Shown piece after piece: positions 10,030-20,744 of a stretch of 64,000 bases of DNA (the first letter of the stretch is position 1; every line of letters begins with the position of its first letter). A model generated the notes under the pieces. It did not search any database, was not told where the DNA came from, and saw nothing but the letters and a program-made list of their open reading frames with translations. The position numbers were made by a program, and so were the translations under genes. Location: NCBI RefSeq assembly GCF_040869045.1, contig NC_090323.1:173808083-173872082 (forward strand), written 5' to 3'. The stretch comes from Eurosta solidaginis. Taxonomy: Eukaryota > Arthropoda > Insecta > Diptera > Tephritidae.

Positions 10030-11907
10030 ATGCATCCTACGGTCGACAAAGATAGACGGAGAGCCAATAGACGCGCACATAAACACAAATTCAGCGCGTC
10101 ACCAATCACCATCACCGCTAAAGAGGTTGAGGACGCCATTGGTCGTGCTAAACCATCCAAAGCAGTGGGCCCAGACGGCATAGCCATGCCGATGCTTAAA
10201 AACCTAGGGAAAGAGGGGTTCAAATATTTAGCGCATGTCTTCAATCTGTCTCTTTCCACCTTTGTCATACCTGAGAAATGGAAAATGGCCAAGGTGGTCC
10301 CGCTACTAAAGCCTGGGAAACCAGCTAACATAGGTGAGTCGTATCGTCCGATATCTCTCCTATCGCCAGTGGCAAAGACGCTTGAAGCCATTTTGCTCCC
10401 TTATTTCCAAGCAAATTTGCAGCTAGCCCCTCATCAGCATGGGTTCAGAAAACTCCATAGCACTACCACCGCGCTAAATGCCATTAGCACACAGATAAAT
10501 TGCGGTTTAAATCAATACCCCCACCATAGAACAGTACTCGTAGCGCTAGACCTATCAAAAGCTTTTGATACGGTCAACCATGGCTCGTTACTGCAGGACC
10601 TGGAAGGGTCTACCCTTCCCCCATGTCTTAAAAGGTGGACCGCAAATTATCTGGGTGATCGGCAGGCATCGGTGCAATTTAGAAACGAAACATCAAAACC
10701 AAGGAGAATTAAACAGGGGGTGCCACAGGGTGGTGTCCTATCCCCACTTTTGTTTAATTTCTACATACCTTCACCACCGGAAGGAGTCACAGTCGTTTCC
10801 TACGCCGATGACTGCACAATAATGGCCACAGGCCCAGACCCAAAGATCGATGCGCTATGCAATAAAATAAACGACTACCTCCCTGATCTCTCCAGTTTTT
10901 TCGCCCCGCGAAACCTGGCATTATCACCGACTAAATCTTCCGTGACCTTATTTACAACATGGACGCCCCAAATGTCGACCATTTTGAACATCCACGTCGA
11001 TGGCACTACGCTACCGACTGTCCGACACCCCAAAATCTTGGGTGTAACGTTTGATAAGGATCTACATTTTGGTGAGCACGCAGCCGCAATTGTTCCGAGA
11101 ATTCAGAGCCGTAACAAAATCCTCAAATCCCTCGCTGGCAGTACTTGGGGAAAAGATAAAGAAACGCTCATGACTACATACAAAGCAATTAGCCAGCCGA
11201 TTACGTGCTACGCGTCACCCATATGGTCGCCAAGCCTAAAAATCACCCACTGGAAGAAACTACAGGCCTGCCAAAATACTGCTCTTAGAATCGCCATGGG
11301 CTGTCTTCTTATGTCCCCAGAACACCATCTGCATAATGAGGCGAGAATACTCCCCATCAGGGAGAGAAATGAGATGCTGACCAACCAGTTCCTGTTGAAT
11401 ACCCAAAAACCTGGGCATCCCAACAGACATCTGATTGATGAACTAGCACCGCCTAGGGGCTTAAGGAGTCATCTCCGTAAGCATTTTGAGGAAATACGGC
11501 ACCTGAGAACCCAGCCGTATGAAGTGAAAAAACACAAGCAGGTCCTTGGTGAACTCCATAAACAGGCGTCGGACCTTTATGTCGGGAATTGCCCGGTGAA
11601 TCCAGTACTTAACGAAAATTATCCAAAACTTGCGGAAGAGGAACGCATACTCCCCAGGGAAACGCGTGTTACTCTTACGCAACTTCGTTCTGGATACTGT
11701 AACAGGTTAAACTCTTACCTATCCAGAATCAACCCCGACATACAAAATGTATGCCCCGCTTGCAATGTGTCCCCACATGACACCAACCATCTCTTCAATT
11801 GTAATGTGGAACCAACGCCTCTAACACCCCTTTCCTTATGGTCCACCCCTGTTGAAACGGCAAGTTTCCTTGGACTCCCGTTAGAGGATATTGATGACAA
11901 TTTGTGA
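10030..11907 (+). pseudogene. LINE reverse transcriptase with C-terminal Cys-His motif
   Basis: Open frame of 625 codons. Reverse transcriptase motifs in order: KAVGPDGI, SYRPISLL, HGFRKLHST, ALDLSKAFDTVNH (motif A), QGVPQGGVLSPLLFNFY (motif B), SYADDC (motif C, catalytic YADD) and KILGVTFD. A thumb/linker region with the HHLHNEA motif follows, then CPACN...HDTNHLFNC, a CCHC-like end motif common in Jockey-type LINEs. No RNase H follows. The frame is intact; only upstream frameshifts disable the element. Confidence 0.93.
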
Positions 11908-12721
11908 TCGGTCGCGGCTATTAGGTGGGGCGAGCATTGCTACAACAACAACAACATGGCCCATGCAATTTCTAGCGGCGTGGTTCCGGTGGACCTGGCT
12001 AACATCAAACCAGGGAAAATTGTATATTATCGGTGGCTCACCAAGGCAGCTAGATTATTGCGATTATATGTGACAACGGAAAATCCAGATGCAAATTTAA
12101 GAATTCTGGTTGAATTTATAATTAAATGTTATGTGCCAATGTACTTCAATATCAAGTATTACAGCTCTGTCGTGTACGGCAGTGCATTATTTTTCAAGTT
12201 CATTGGTTGGTCACGATTTCTAGAACCTCGTTTACGCAAAATTGTCAATCAATTAATTAAAGATAATTCATATTATGCGCATTCGGAAAATATCTTGTTA
12301 TCAATGTTGTTTGATGATAGCAAAGAAAAGCGCGACTGTTCCATCAAGAAAATTCTACGCTATCGAACCGATGTTGACGAACCAATGGAACTTAGAGTTT
12401 ATAAAAAACCAGATATAAACTTTAATTGCACAAGTTATACGGAAATGATCAATTTGAATGATATAAATATCATATTTGAACCACCATTCACGCGAAGCAT
12501 TCCGTACGATACATTATAAAAATATTTAAATCAAGATGATCCACCGTTTAATGGTCCAAAAATTCCATCACACATACAAGGAATGGAACGGCATGTTCAA
12601 TTGCTAGCTGGCGTTTCCAAACGGGCTATACCGGAAAATGTAGAGGCTGTTATGGCGACGACATTAGAGAGCCGTGCGAAATTGCCCAGACTTGAAAGTA
12701 AAAAAGACTTCAAACAGTAAT

Positions 12722-13197
12722 TTTTTTTAGTTTCTTTTCTATAACTCACTTAAATTAATTTTTTCATTTACATATGTTCTGACTAAATAAATTTCTTAAG
12801 AGAAAAAATAGATATTATTATAAATAAATAAATAAAAATAAAGAAAAAACATAGCCATTTAGCTGATTTTTTCATGTAAAGTGCAAAACCGGCGATTTTT
12901 TGAAATGTTTGTATGGTAAACCCCCAGGGGGGTTCCAGGAGGTGTGCCACTGGCATCGGTGGGTCGGGCCTCCAAAGTTAGTGGGGGTCGGTCATACATT
13001 TGGACTCGATTGGAGCACTCTAACTTGAACCATTCAAAGTGGGATTTTTCAAAATTTGCCCTACCCAAAAGTTCGACCCAAATTGGGGGAAACCAGAATT
13101 CGTTTTAGAGGTATGGTTCCTTCGGCAAAGTTTCTTATTTTGATCCCTAGAATACGATTTTCACATAGCAATGAGGGATTTTTAAATCGACCCGCCC
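12722..13197. repeat. right terminal inverted repeat
   Basis: Uninterrupted arm of about 475 bp starting immediately after the stop codon of the transposase-like gene. Because it is unbroken, it gives the original arm length, against which the split left arm can be read. Confidence 0.88.
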
Positions 13198-13477
13198 TAC
13201 TGTATATATGTTTGTATTTATTAGACCGTTTGGGATTTTTTCTTTTGCTTTCCCCTCCAGAGAGGTGTGATCAAATTTGATTTTGTTTTTAAGTTGCAAC
13301 TTCGACTTTCCACGTTTAAATTTCGGTTTTTGGTTGAAGCTATGACTTTAGTTTCGATGTTTGTTTCGAAGATTCTGCATTTGATAAAGGGGCAAAAACG
13401 TTGGGTTCTCAAGAAAGAGTCATCATGCCTCTGCAGGAAGATCTAAAGTCTGTGAACCACAGTTAACATTGAAAACT
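13198..13477. other. no recognised feature
   Basis: Between the right end of the long-TIR transposon and the CAA-tailed repeat. Both strands lack protein motifs and obvious repeats. Confidence 0.4.
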
Positions 13478-14372
13478 ATTCAGGGGATGCAAATGAGATG
13501 TGTAAAGTGATTGCCAGCGCAATCTATAGCTTCTCCAACCCAATTGTCACCTTCACCTACCCATGACGAATTATATTGTTACGAATATTAGCAAAACTAA
13601 GGGGTGCTGCTATCTCTAGGCCGATGCTAAGCAGTGACGTGAATTCACATCAATAATTCAATCATTATGTATCTACATAAACGAAACAATAATTGCGTCT
13701 ACACATATGTACCATGTACGTATACGAGCAGCGGAGAGTCAATGCACAAACACATGCATATATCTGAGATACTCCTGAAAGTATGCAATGAGAGAAGCTA
13801 TAAAATCGTGCAATTGTAGTTACAGCTGAGAAGTTTGAGAGCTGATGGCAACTAGTAGATTCTGGAAGCGCCTAGAAGATGCGAACGTTGAAATCAGAGA
13901 GTGTAAAAGGCAGCAAATGTAGAAGCGCTGGAATTCAGTTTGAGTTGAGCTATCAAGCAGTTATTGATTAAGCACGCAATCTGGCGGGCAATAGTAGAGT
14001 TTCATTTGAACTATCAATCAGTTTGGTTGTTAAGCAAGCTAGTTGCAAAGTATAAGTGTTATTGTGAAGTACTTTAGTAAAGGCCATTTTTCCATTATTC
14101 AATACTGGAGTTATTTATTCAACAGTTTAGTGATTCGAATTTAGCAGAAGGGCAAATAAGAGGACTTGCAAGTAAATTCGGTACAATATTTATTAAGCAG
14201 GTGAGGCTCTGGTAGTCCCAAGTGTCTCACAAAAGGAAGGGATTGGACGACCTAGAAGGTTCATTATGGTCAAATCGTTACCACGACATTCGAGCTAGTG
14301 CCTGATCAATATCGTGCAAGTGCCATCAACATCGATAAAGCTCCTCAGAACCTTAGGGTTCTCGAAAGGAAA
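13478..14372 (+). mobile_element. CAA-tailed SINE-like repeat, old copy split by a solo LTR
   Basis: TTGCCAGCGCAATCTATAGC and ACCCAATTGTCACC match the copy at 49457-49824 read on its minus strand. After the solo LTR the match resumes at GTGAGGCTCTGG and continues weakly through CTAGTGCC and CCATCAACATCGAT to about 14372. The CAA tail is not preserved. Divergence is high, so this copy is old. Confidence 0.55.
13577..14185 (+). mobile_element. solo LTR, Ty3/Gypsy-like family with ATAT target
   Basis: It begins TGTTACGAATATTAGC and ends AAATTCGGTACA, the same ends as the LTRs of the element at 16087-19564. ATAT directly flanks both sides (13573-13576, 14186-14189). A single LTR with intact flanking duplication is the product of recombination between the two LTRs of a full element. 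Confidence 0.9.
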
Positions 14373-14379
14373 AAGAAAG

Positions 14380-14560
14380 AAAATACTATCAGTCATAAAG
14401 TAAAGTTCTATGACCTTGCTCTTGATGCCAGCCGAATGTAGCGACGGAGATTCAGTGACAAACTTTGCGAGTTTAACACACATATCGACAAAGTTCAACA
14501 AAAAAGGTCAAAGACTTCGCTGGTCCGGTCATATTCTGAGAACCAAATAATGTGCTTCGT
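14380..14560 (+). mobile_element. RTE-like LINE scrap
   Basis: One frame near 14490-14550 reads RLRWSGHILRTK, close to the conserved RLRWxGH motif near the C-terminus of RTE-type LINE proteins. Surrounding sequence is too decayed for boundaries. Confidence 0.4.
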
Positions 14561-14744
14561 GAAACAGGTGAAGGAAGCATCTGTTATCGCTAATCAGAAA
14601 GGCATTTTAAAGAGTAATCAAAAAAGGTCGTGGGTTACAAAAACTCGTGAAATACGATGTGTAAACGTACTGAGCGGAGCTCGAACAGGGGTTGCAATTA
14701 AACCACAATAGAGGTAACATTCTGGTAACTAATTTCTGGCTTTT

Positions 14745-15410
14745 TGAGAAGAGCTTCGTCGAATTACTATCGGCAAAAACCGTTAATGATAGGTTATTGT
14801 TTTTTAATCAGCTTATTAACGATTAAGACTTATTATCGTCGATTTATTAGTTTGTTTTCGTGCAGTCATTGGCTTCTTACTAGCTTCTTATCGGTTTGCT
14901 ATCGACGTGTTACAGATGTGTCATCGATTTCATATTGAAATTTTTATCGGTATCTGTTTCAGAACAAACCGATGAGTCATCCATAACAAATCGATAGCAC
15001 GTCCATAATAAATTGTTAACATTCCGATAGGAATTCGATAATATATCGATATATTTTAAATAAGTAATCCATAGTTTTTCGATTATACGTCTATAAGTAA
15101 AGGTTAGCACCCCGATAAGAAATCGATAACTTTTCGTTACTAATCGATTTCTGTTTGATAACAAATCGACAACTTTTGGATAGCAAGTCCATGATCTTTA
15201 AAAAAGAAACCGATATTTTTTTAGCCTATCGATTACTATTAGATAAGTAATCGATAAATCGTCGATAACCAATCAATAAAATGTGGGTGACTCTTTAAAA
15301 ACTTCATTATCAAACTTCAATAACAAACAGATAACTCGTCTCCACCTCGTCAATAATACATCTATAACAAACCGATTACTTGTCGATAACAAAATGATAA
15401 CACGCGTTCT
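14745..15410. repeat. degenerate CGAT/TATCG array arranged head to head
   Basis: The words ATCGATA, AACAAATCGATA and GATAAC recur throughout. Left of about 14945 they read mainly as TATCG or TTATCG; right of it mainly as CGATA or CGATAAC, so the two halves face each other. Units are roughly 15-25 nt and strongly diverged. No coding potential. Confidence 0.65.
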
Positions 15411-15439
15411 GGTGTTCTTCCGGTTTCGGTTTTGACTTC

Positions 15440-15567
15440 CAATATTTCCTTTCTTCTCTCCTCCCTTTCTTTTTGCTTTTGTTTTTGTTTCTTTTCCTTT
15501 TTTGTTTCCTTTCCTTTCCCTTCATTTCTTTCGTTTCCTTTCCTTTCTTCTCCTTTCCTTTCCTTAC
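15440..15567 (+). repeat. (TTTCC)n polypyrimidine tract
   Basis: About 125 bp almost entirely T and C, built on TTTCC with TTTCT variants. A similar tract occurs at 44385-44525. Confidence 0.9.
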
Positions 15568-16082
15568 ATATTAGTTACATATCCGTATCTAAGCTTCACG
15601 TTGCGATTCAATGAAAGACGTCGAATAGATTTCCACATTACTTCTCGATGTATATTTTAATATACACTGTAACTGTTTCTTTATCATTTGCTTTTATCTC
15701 ATCGGAGTGATAAAATTGTAATATTTCGTGTATGGAAAAGAATTCAATTCTCACCGCTGAACAACCGCGAAAATAAAGGGGCACCGACACACAAATTTGC
15801 AAGTTCAAGTAAAAGCTAAATAATAGAGTTTTTTGTGTGCTTCTTTTTCGCCGAAGTGTGAGAAATGAAATATGAACCACAAGGTATAAATAAGTTAGTA
15901 GATGTGGCATGCCACAAATTGATAGCGCGATATATCCACTTAATGGTCGTTCTGATGACAAACGGAAACAGGAAAAAAAACTAAAACTCCATAGGCATCT
16001 TGGAAGAAAAAATTTATTATTTCAAATTAATGTGTATAGGAAACATTGCAAATAAATTATTTTAAAAATGAAATAAAAGAAT
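15568..16082. other. no recognised feature
   Basis: AT-rich sequence between the polypyrimidine tract and the LTR element. A 107-codon open frame on the minus strand (15638-15961) has no recognisable motif and was not taken as a gene. Confidence 0.4.
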
Positions 16083-16086
16083 ATAT

Positions 16087-16678
16087 TGTTACGAATATTA
16101 GCAAAACTAAGGGGTGGTGCCATCTCTAAGCCGATGATAAGCAGCGCCTTGCATGCACATCCATAGATCAATCATTATGTATCTACATAAACGAATCAAT
16201 CATTATGTCTACACATGTGTAGGTACACGCAGCTGAGAGCAACGCACAAGCACATGCAGATATCTTATCTGAAATGCTCCTAAAGGTATGCAATTGTGAT
16301 TGTTGAAGTGTCACTCACACATACAAGCGCATGGGGTATGAGAGAAGCTATAAAAATTATACAACTGTAGTTGGATTCTGGAAGCGCATAGAAGATGCCA
16401 CGAGGAAATCACAGAGTATAAAAGCATCAGCGGTAGAGGCGATATGGGCAGTTTCAATTAAGCACGCTATCTGTCGGGCAATAGATCAGTTTCATTTAAG
16501 CTATCAGTCAGTTTGGTTATTAAGCAAGCTAGTTGCAAAGTATAAGTGTTATTATGAAGTACTTTAATAAAGGCCATTTTTTCCATTATTCAATATTGGA
16601 GTTATTTATTCAACAGTTTAGCGATACGAACGTTGGCAGAAGATTGCAAATAAGGGGAATTGCAGTAAATTCGTTACA
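16087..16678 (+). repeat. 5' LTR
   Basis: 592 bp, TGTTACG to GTTACA (TG...CA). Compared with the 3' LTR it lacks a short segment near 16375 but keeps about 57 bp near 16520 that the 3' LTR has lost. Confidence 0.93.
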
Positions 16679-16729
16679 CTTGGTGTCAGAAGAGGAATTG
16701 TTGAATAAATTCCAGAAGACAACAAGGGC

Positions 16730-18069
16730 ATGGCAAAGTTCAGTGAATTGAAGATCCAGCAACTGAAGAAGGAGTTGCAGAGCCGTGGATTGAATACAAG
16801 CGGCGTTAAACTCGAACTTCAGGCACGGCTACGAGAGGCAATGGAAGCAGAAGGAATTAACTTGGAAGAGTATGTCTTTCATCTCGATTTCGACGAGACA
16901 ACAACAAAAATTTAAGAGAAAAACGAAACATCGCAGACAGTTACCAGCACAGACTTGAACACGATTTTGGCTGCAATATCTGCTCAAACATCGACAGTGT
17001 CATCTCAACTGGAAGAGCAGAAGACATATATAGCATCCCAGCTGGAATCACAAGAAACGCGTATGTCAGAAATGTCGACACAGATAACATCCAAGATGGA
17101 AGCACAGGAGGCATGCATTTCAGAAATGTTATCACACAAGATAAAATGGAGGCCGAGATGGATGCTTTGAAAGATCGTATACAGGAGTTGCAACTTAATC
17201 GCCCAGCTGCTTCAGCAAGCAATGCAAAGGTAAAAACACAATCTTTTGACGGTTCTGTTCCTTTCCAGGTCTTCAAGCTACAGTTTGAGAAGACCGCAGC
17301 AGTGAACAACTGGAATGCGGAAGATAAAGTTGCTGCACTGTTCATGGCGTTGAAAGGGCCTGCAGCTGAGATTTTACAAACCATTCCAGAGGGCGAACGG
17401 AACTGCTATGAAGCATTGATGAGCGCTCTAGAGAGACGATACGGAACTGAGCATAGGAGACAGATATACCAAATGGAGTTGCTGAACCGCTTCCAGAGGC
17501 CTGGTGAAACATTGCAAGAGTTTGCGTCGGATATTGAAAGGCTAGCACATTTAGCGAATGCGGACGCACCCGTGGAATACACTGAAAGGGTAAAGATTCA
17601 GAGCTTTATAAACGGCATACGGGACATCGAAACAAAGCGAGCAACATACGCAAACCCAAAGCCAACATTCGCAGAAACGGTACTACATGCTCTGATTCAG
17701 GAAACAGCGTCGCTTCTGTGTAAGCCAGTTTTCAAAGCACGCCGTGTGGAAGTAGAAAGACCAGACTGGGTAGACACAATATTGGAGGCGATGAAAGGAT
17801 CGCAAAAGCGGAGTGGAAGAGTTATCAAATGCTTCAAATGCGAGAAACCCGGTCACATTGCACGTCATTGCGATCTTGGTCCTATTAGTTCCAACAATGT
17901 GGGTGGCCGTAAACGCAAAATTGGAGGAGATGAGCAAGAGCGAGTAAGATGTAGAGATCGAGAGCTAGATCCAGCTATTGAATGCCCTGTGATATCTGTG
18001 TTGCAAATTGGTAGAAAATCGAGCAGTCTTACCGTCAGAGGGAATGTGGATGGTAAAGAACGTGTCTGA
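16730..18069 (+). pseudogene. Gag: SAP domain, coiled coil, capsid, zinc knuckle (broken)
   Basis: ATG 16730 opens an N-terminal SAP-type motif (LKKELQSRGLNTSGVKLELQ), a fold that binds DNA or chromatin in other proteins. TAA at 16913-16915 interrupts the frame, which continues as a repetitive coiled-coil segment (SQLEEQ, SQLESQETRMSEM). The reading frame then shifts near 17140 into 17113-18069, which carries a capsid-like region and the knuckle CFKCEKPGHIARHC (CX2CX4HX4C). It assembles the particle and packages RNA in related elements. The stop and the frameshift make this copy defective. Confidence 0.85.
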
Positions 18070-18413
18070 CTGTAGATACGGGCGCATCTCATTCCTTGAT
18101 TCGATCTGATTTGGTCTACAGGAGAGTAAAGTCATTACCTGGAGCAAGGTTGCGTACGGTCACTGGCGAGTATAACCAATTCCGGGGAGAAGTGATCTGT
18201 GAAGTCTTAATTGGGAAGGTCATGGTTTTGCACAAATTCTTTGTGGCGGTGATTGATGAAGTTATATTGGGAGTGGATACCTTGGTGGACGATGACATCA
18301 AGATCGATATGCACAGAAGGGTGATGCGTTATGAGAACCAAGATGTGACACTTAACTTCAGTTTGGAAAAAGGGTTCAGCAGTAAGCGAGTGCTGGTGGA
18401 GGAGATTCGATAG
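18066..18413 (+). pseudogene. retroviral-type aspartic protease
   Basis: In a frame different from gag, the sequence from about 18066 reads LTVDTGASHSLI, the catalytic DTG signature, and continues to the flap/C-terminal motif VILGVDTLV. The frame closes at TAG 18411-18413. The offset from gag could be a programmed frameshift or a mutation; the sequence does not decide. Confidence 0.85.
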
Positions 18414-18679
18414 AGACCACGAAAGTCAAGGAAATTAGATCGAGCAAAAGTTGATGGATCGAATGGGCCAAATAAAGCAAAATCAAAGGTACCTGCGAGA
18501 AAAACACTGGCATTGACCCAACCTAATGGACGCGCAAAAACGAAGCAACGAATTTCTCAGAAAAAATGCGCGGGTAGTTTCAAGAAGGAGTGCACTACTA
18601 TTGTGAAACGTGGGAACGATACTGATTATGCGAAGCCAATCCGTCAAGGGCAAGCTCTACGAAGTAGCTCATTGGCCAA

Positions 18680-18989
18680 ACAACAAACTGTGAGGGAACG
18701 GCCCAGGGTAATGAGTAGTAAGATCAAACACTGGCATAACAAGAACTTTAATTCGGAAGGTTTCTTGGAGGGAGATCTGGTACTGCTATACAACCCTCAC
18801 CGACGGAAAGGTGTTCCATCCAAATTTCGGCGCAGTTGGGAAAGCCCGTACAAAGTTGTGAAGAAGATCAGTGACACCATCTACCACATACAAACCATTG
18901 GGAAACCACGAAGTAAAAGAGTGGTTCATTTGGAGAGGCCAGCAGCGTTTAGATCGAGAGATTTTTCTGATCGGGACGATCAGACTTAG
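18680..18989 (+). pseudogene. integrase C-terminal fragment
   Basis: The last part of the 18513-18989 frame reads FLEGDLVLLYNP and SWESPYKVVKKISDTIYHIQ, the GPY/F-like C-terminal module of Ty3/Gypsy integrases. No zinc-binding HHCC or DDE core precedes it. The deletion joint lies between the protease stop and about 18700; the Lys-rich sequence in between is of uncertain origin. Confidence 0.8.
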
Positions 18990-19000
18990 GTGGAGGGCAG
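18988..19000 (+). promoter_or_regulatory. polypurine tract
   Basis: GGTGGAGGGCAG immediately before the 3' LTR, the usual position of the plus-strand primer. Confidence 0.65.
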
Positions 19001-19564
19001 TGTTACGAATATTAGCAAAACTATGGAGTGCTGCCATCTCTAAGCCGATGCTAAGCAGCGCCTTGCATGCACATCAATAGATCAATCATTATGTATCTAC
19101 ATAAACGAATCAATCATTATGTCTACACATGTGTAGGTACACGCAGCTGAGAGCAACGCACAAGCACATGCAGATATCTTATCTTAAATGCTCCTAAAGG
19201 TATGCAATTGTGATTGTTGAAGTGTCACTCACATATACAAGCGCATGGGGTATGAGAGAAACTATAAAAATTATACATCTGTAGTTGTAGCTGAGAAATT
19301 TATAACCAACTAAGTAAATTCTGGAAGCGCCTAGAAGATGCCACGAGGAAATCACAGAGTATAAAAGCATTAGCGGTAGAGGCGATATGGGCACTTTCAG
19401 TTAAGCTCGCTATCTGTCGGGCAATAGATCAGTTTCATTTAAGCTATCAGTCACTAAAGGCCATTTTTCCATTATTCAATATTGGAGTTATTTATTCAAC
19501 AGTTTAGCGATACGAACGTTGGCAGAAGATTGCAAATAAGGGGAATTGCAGTAAATTCGTTACA
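19001..19564 (+). repeat. 3' LTR
   Basis: 564 bp with the same termini as the 5' LTR. It differs by a roughly 57-bp loss before CACTAAAGGCC and by keeping about 30 bp lost from the 5' copy, so the copies have drifted independently since insertion. Confidence 0.93.
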
Positions 19565-19568
19565 ATAT

Positions 19569-20740
19569 GTATGTATCTATTATAAACAAATTTTAAAGAA
19601 TTAATGCGTAGAAAATTTGTTCTTAACCAAATGTAGAGCCAATGAGTTTAACTTTGACTATAAGGAGTCCGCCTTTGTTCAACGACTAATTTTCCCCTGC
19701 CTCATCCCTATTATATGAAAGAAGTCTTTAACATGTGCTTTTTTCACGTTGCGTACACGCCGGGCTCTAAACCGAAGTTTAAGTTTGACGTTTCTAACTA
19801 TACAGCAAGTTACTTCAAAAGGGATTGCTTAATTTCCTATTACTATAAAGTTCCACATCGATTACAAGCATTTAAATGTGGGTGAAATTTATAAAATATC
19901 TTGATCCGTGCGTTGCTAAGTGGAAATTTTTGATATCATGTTGCATCGTCAACGAAGTCTGTATAATGGTCTAAGTTCCAGGGACCTAGCTTTTATGGAA
20001 GTTACTTAAAGCTTTATGGCCAAACTTCATCGGACTTTGAGCGAGTTTTCTTATTGTGATGATCCGTACGCCCCCAATCGGAATTTTTTGCCATCATATT
20101 CATTTATAATTTGACCTAGAGCTTTAAGTCAAAGCTTTAAGTATCTAGCTAACTGGGAAGTTACTTAACCCACCTAAGAGTTTTTCGATGAAGTGTCATT
20201 GTGAGTTATGAACTCCGTTTACAACTACACGAATTATTTGGTATCGGTTCAAAACATTGGATACATCAGTCTATTATGACATCGACGTCTTTTGCACCGG
20301 TTGTTTAAACAAGTCTAGGAACTGTCGGCTACTATAGATCTCATACACTTACAACATTTTGGAAGTGAAAAATTTAAGTTATTGTTGAGTTAAGGAAAAG
20401 CACCCAAAATTGGGTAAACAATGTAAGTACACAAAATCGTTCCTTCAGTCAAGAAAATTGATTATATTTATTTGAGTGGGATCTCTACTTGAGCGTGTTG
20501 AAGTTTGTGTGATCTCAGGCTTCGACAAACACCATCTCATATTGTTTATTCTACTTAATCCTCTTAATAAATAAATACCTTGATGGTAATCCGATATATT
20601 TTTAATGGTACTAGTCTAAGTAGGTATAGAGTACACTTCCTCGATGCTTTTTTGGTGTAGACCACTTATTTCGATTCCCTCAAATGAGTACAGAGCGGTA
20701 TCGGAAAAACCTATGAAAGTTATCTGTAGCATCAATGATT
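19569..20740. other. no recognised feature
   Basis: About 1.2 kb with stops in all frames, no repeat shared with the rest of the window that I could see, and no RNA fold that stands out. Confidence 0.4.
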
Positions 20741-20744
20741 AGCA

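Larger units (their letters stand above)
7902..11953 (+). mobile_element. Jockey-like non-LTR retrotransposon with N-terminal 2A-like peptide
   Basis: Full-length LINE inserted in exon 2 of the transposase-like gene. A 13-14 bp target duplication, ACATGGCCCATGCA, flanks it at 7888-7901 and 11954-11967. Order of parts: 2A-like peptide, two PHD-type zinc fingers, APE endonuclease, reverse transcriptase, C-terminal Cys-His motif, and a short 3' UTR ending in a (CAA)n tail rather than poly(A). No RNase H domain is present. Frames shift at C-runs near 8325 and 8500 and again near 10020, so the copy is inactive although nearly complete. A 0.6-kb relative lies at 56960-57590. Confidence 0.92.
6404..12720 (+). 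pseudogene. transposase-like protein of the 2918-13197 element (uncharacterised arthropod family), disrupted
   Basis: The gene starts at ATG 6404 and, before insertion of the LINE, ended at TAA 12718-12720, directly beside the right inverted repeat. Exon 1 runs to 7723 and exon 2 resumes at 7797. Recognisable stretches are a Cys-rich block CKCDLKAAPCACGW, SFDGRKDD (candidate first catalytic Asp), ICTDGEPTNTG (candidate second Asp), HWFVCLIHFNELPFRYLF, and a helical C-terminal region read from 11956. I know similar sequences as uncharacterised proteins in many arthropods; the Asp motifs resemble RNase H-fold transposases such as hAT, which is inference. Lesions: a one-base indel in an A-run near 6600, another near 7297, TAA at 7857-7859, the 4-kb LINE with duplicated target at 7888-7901, and TAA at 12517-12519. 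The frame is otherwise continuous across each lesion. Confidence 0.75.
2918..13197 (+). mobile_element. DNA transposon with ~450 bp terminal inverted repeats, carrying two later insertions
   Basis: The two ends are long inverted copies of each other. The left arm begins GGCCGGGTCGATTT (2918) and the right arm, read inward, GGGCGGGTCGATTT (13197). The arms then agree through about 370 bp, and beyond the nested GTCY repeat through a further 70 bp. A TA dinucleotide flanks each end (2916-2917, 13198-13199) and may be the target duplication. Subtracting the GTCY repeat (3288-6031) and the LINE (7902-11953) leaves an ancestral element of about 3.5 kb with one intron-containing gene (6404-12720). 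The superfamily could not be assigned from termini alone. Confidence 0.85.
16087..19564 (+). mobile_element. Ty3/Gypsy-like LTR retrotransposon with internal deletion
   Basis: LTRs at 16087-16678 and 19001-19564 flank an internal region with gag, protease and the last part of integrase. Reverse transcriptase, RNase H and the integrase core are absent: the protease frame ends at 18413 and integrase C-terminal sequence appears about 300 bp later. ATAT flanks both ends (16083-16086, 19565-19568). The sequence after the 5' LTR, CTTGGTGTCAGAAG, should hold the primer binding site, but I cannot name the tRNA. GGTGGAGGGCAG before the 3' LTR is the likely polypurine tract. A non-autonomous deletion derivative. 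Confidence 0.9.

Noticed and set aside
9723..10391. 222-codon minus-strand open frame
   Set aside because: Antisense to the LINE endonuclease and reverse transcriptase, which explain the open frame.
16941..17384. 147-codon minus-strand open frame
   Set aside because: Antisense shadow of gag.
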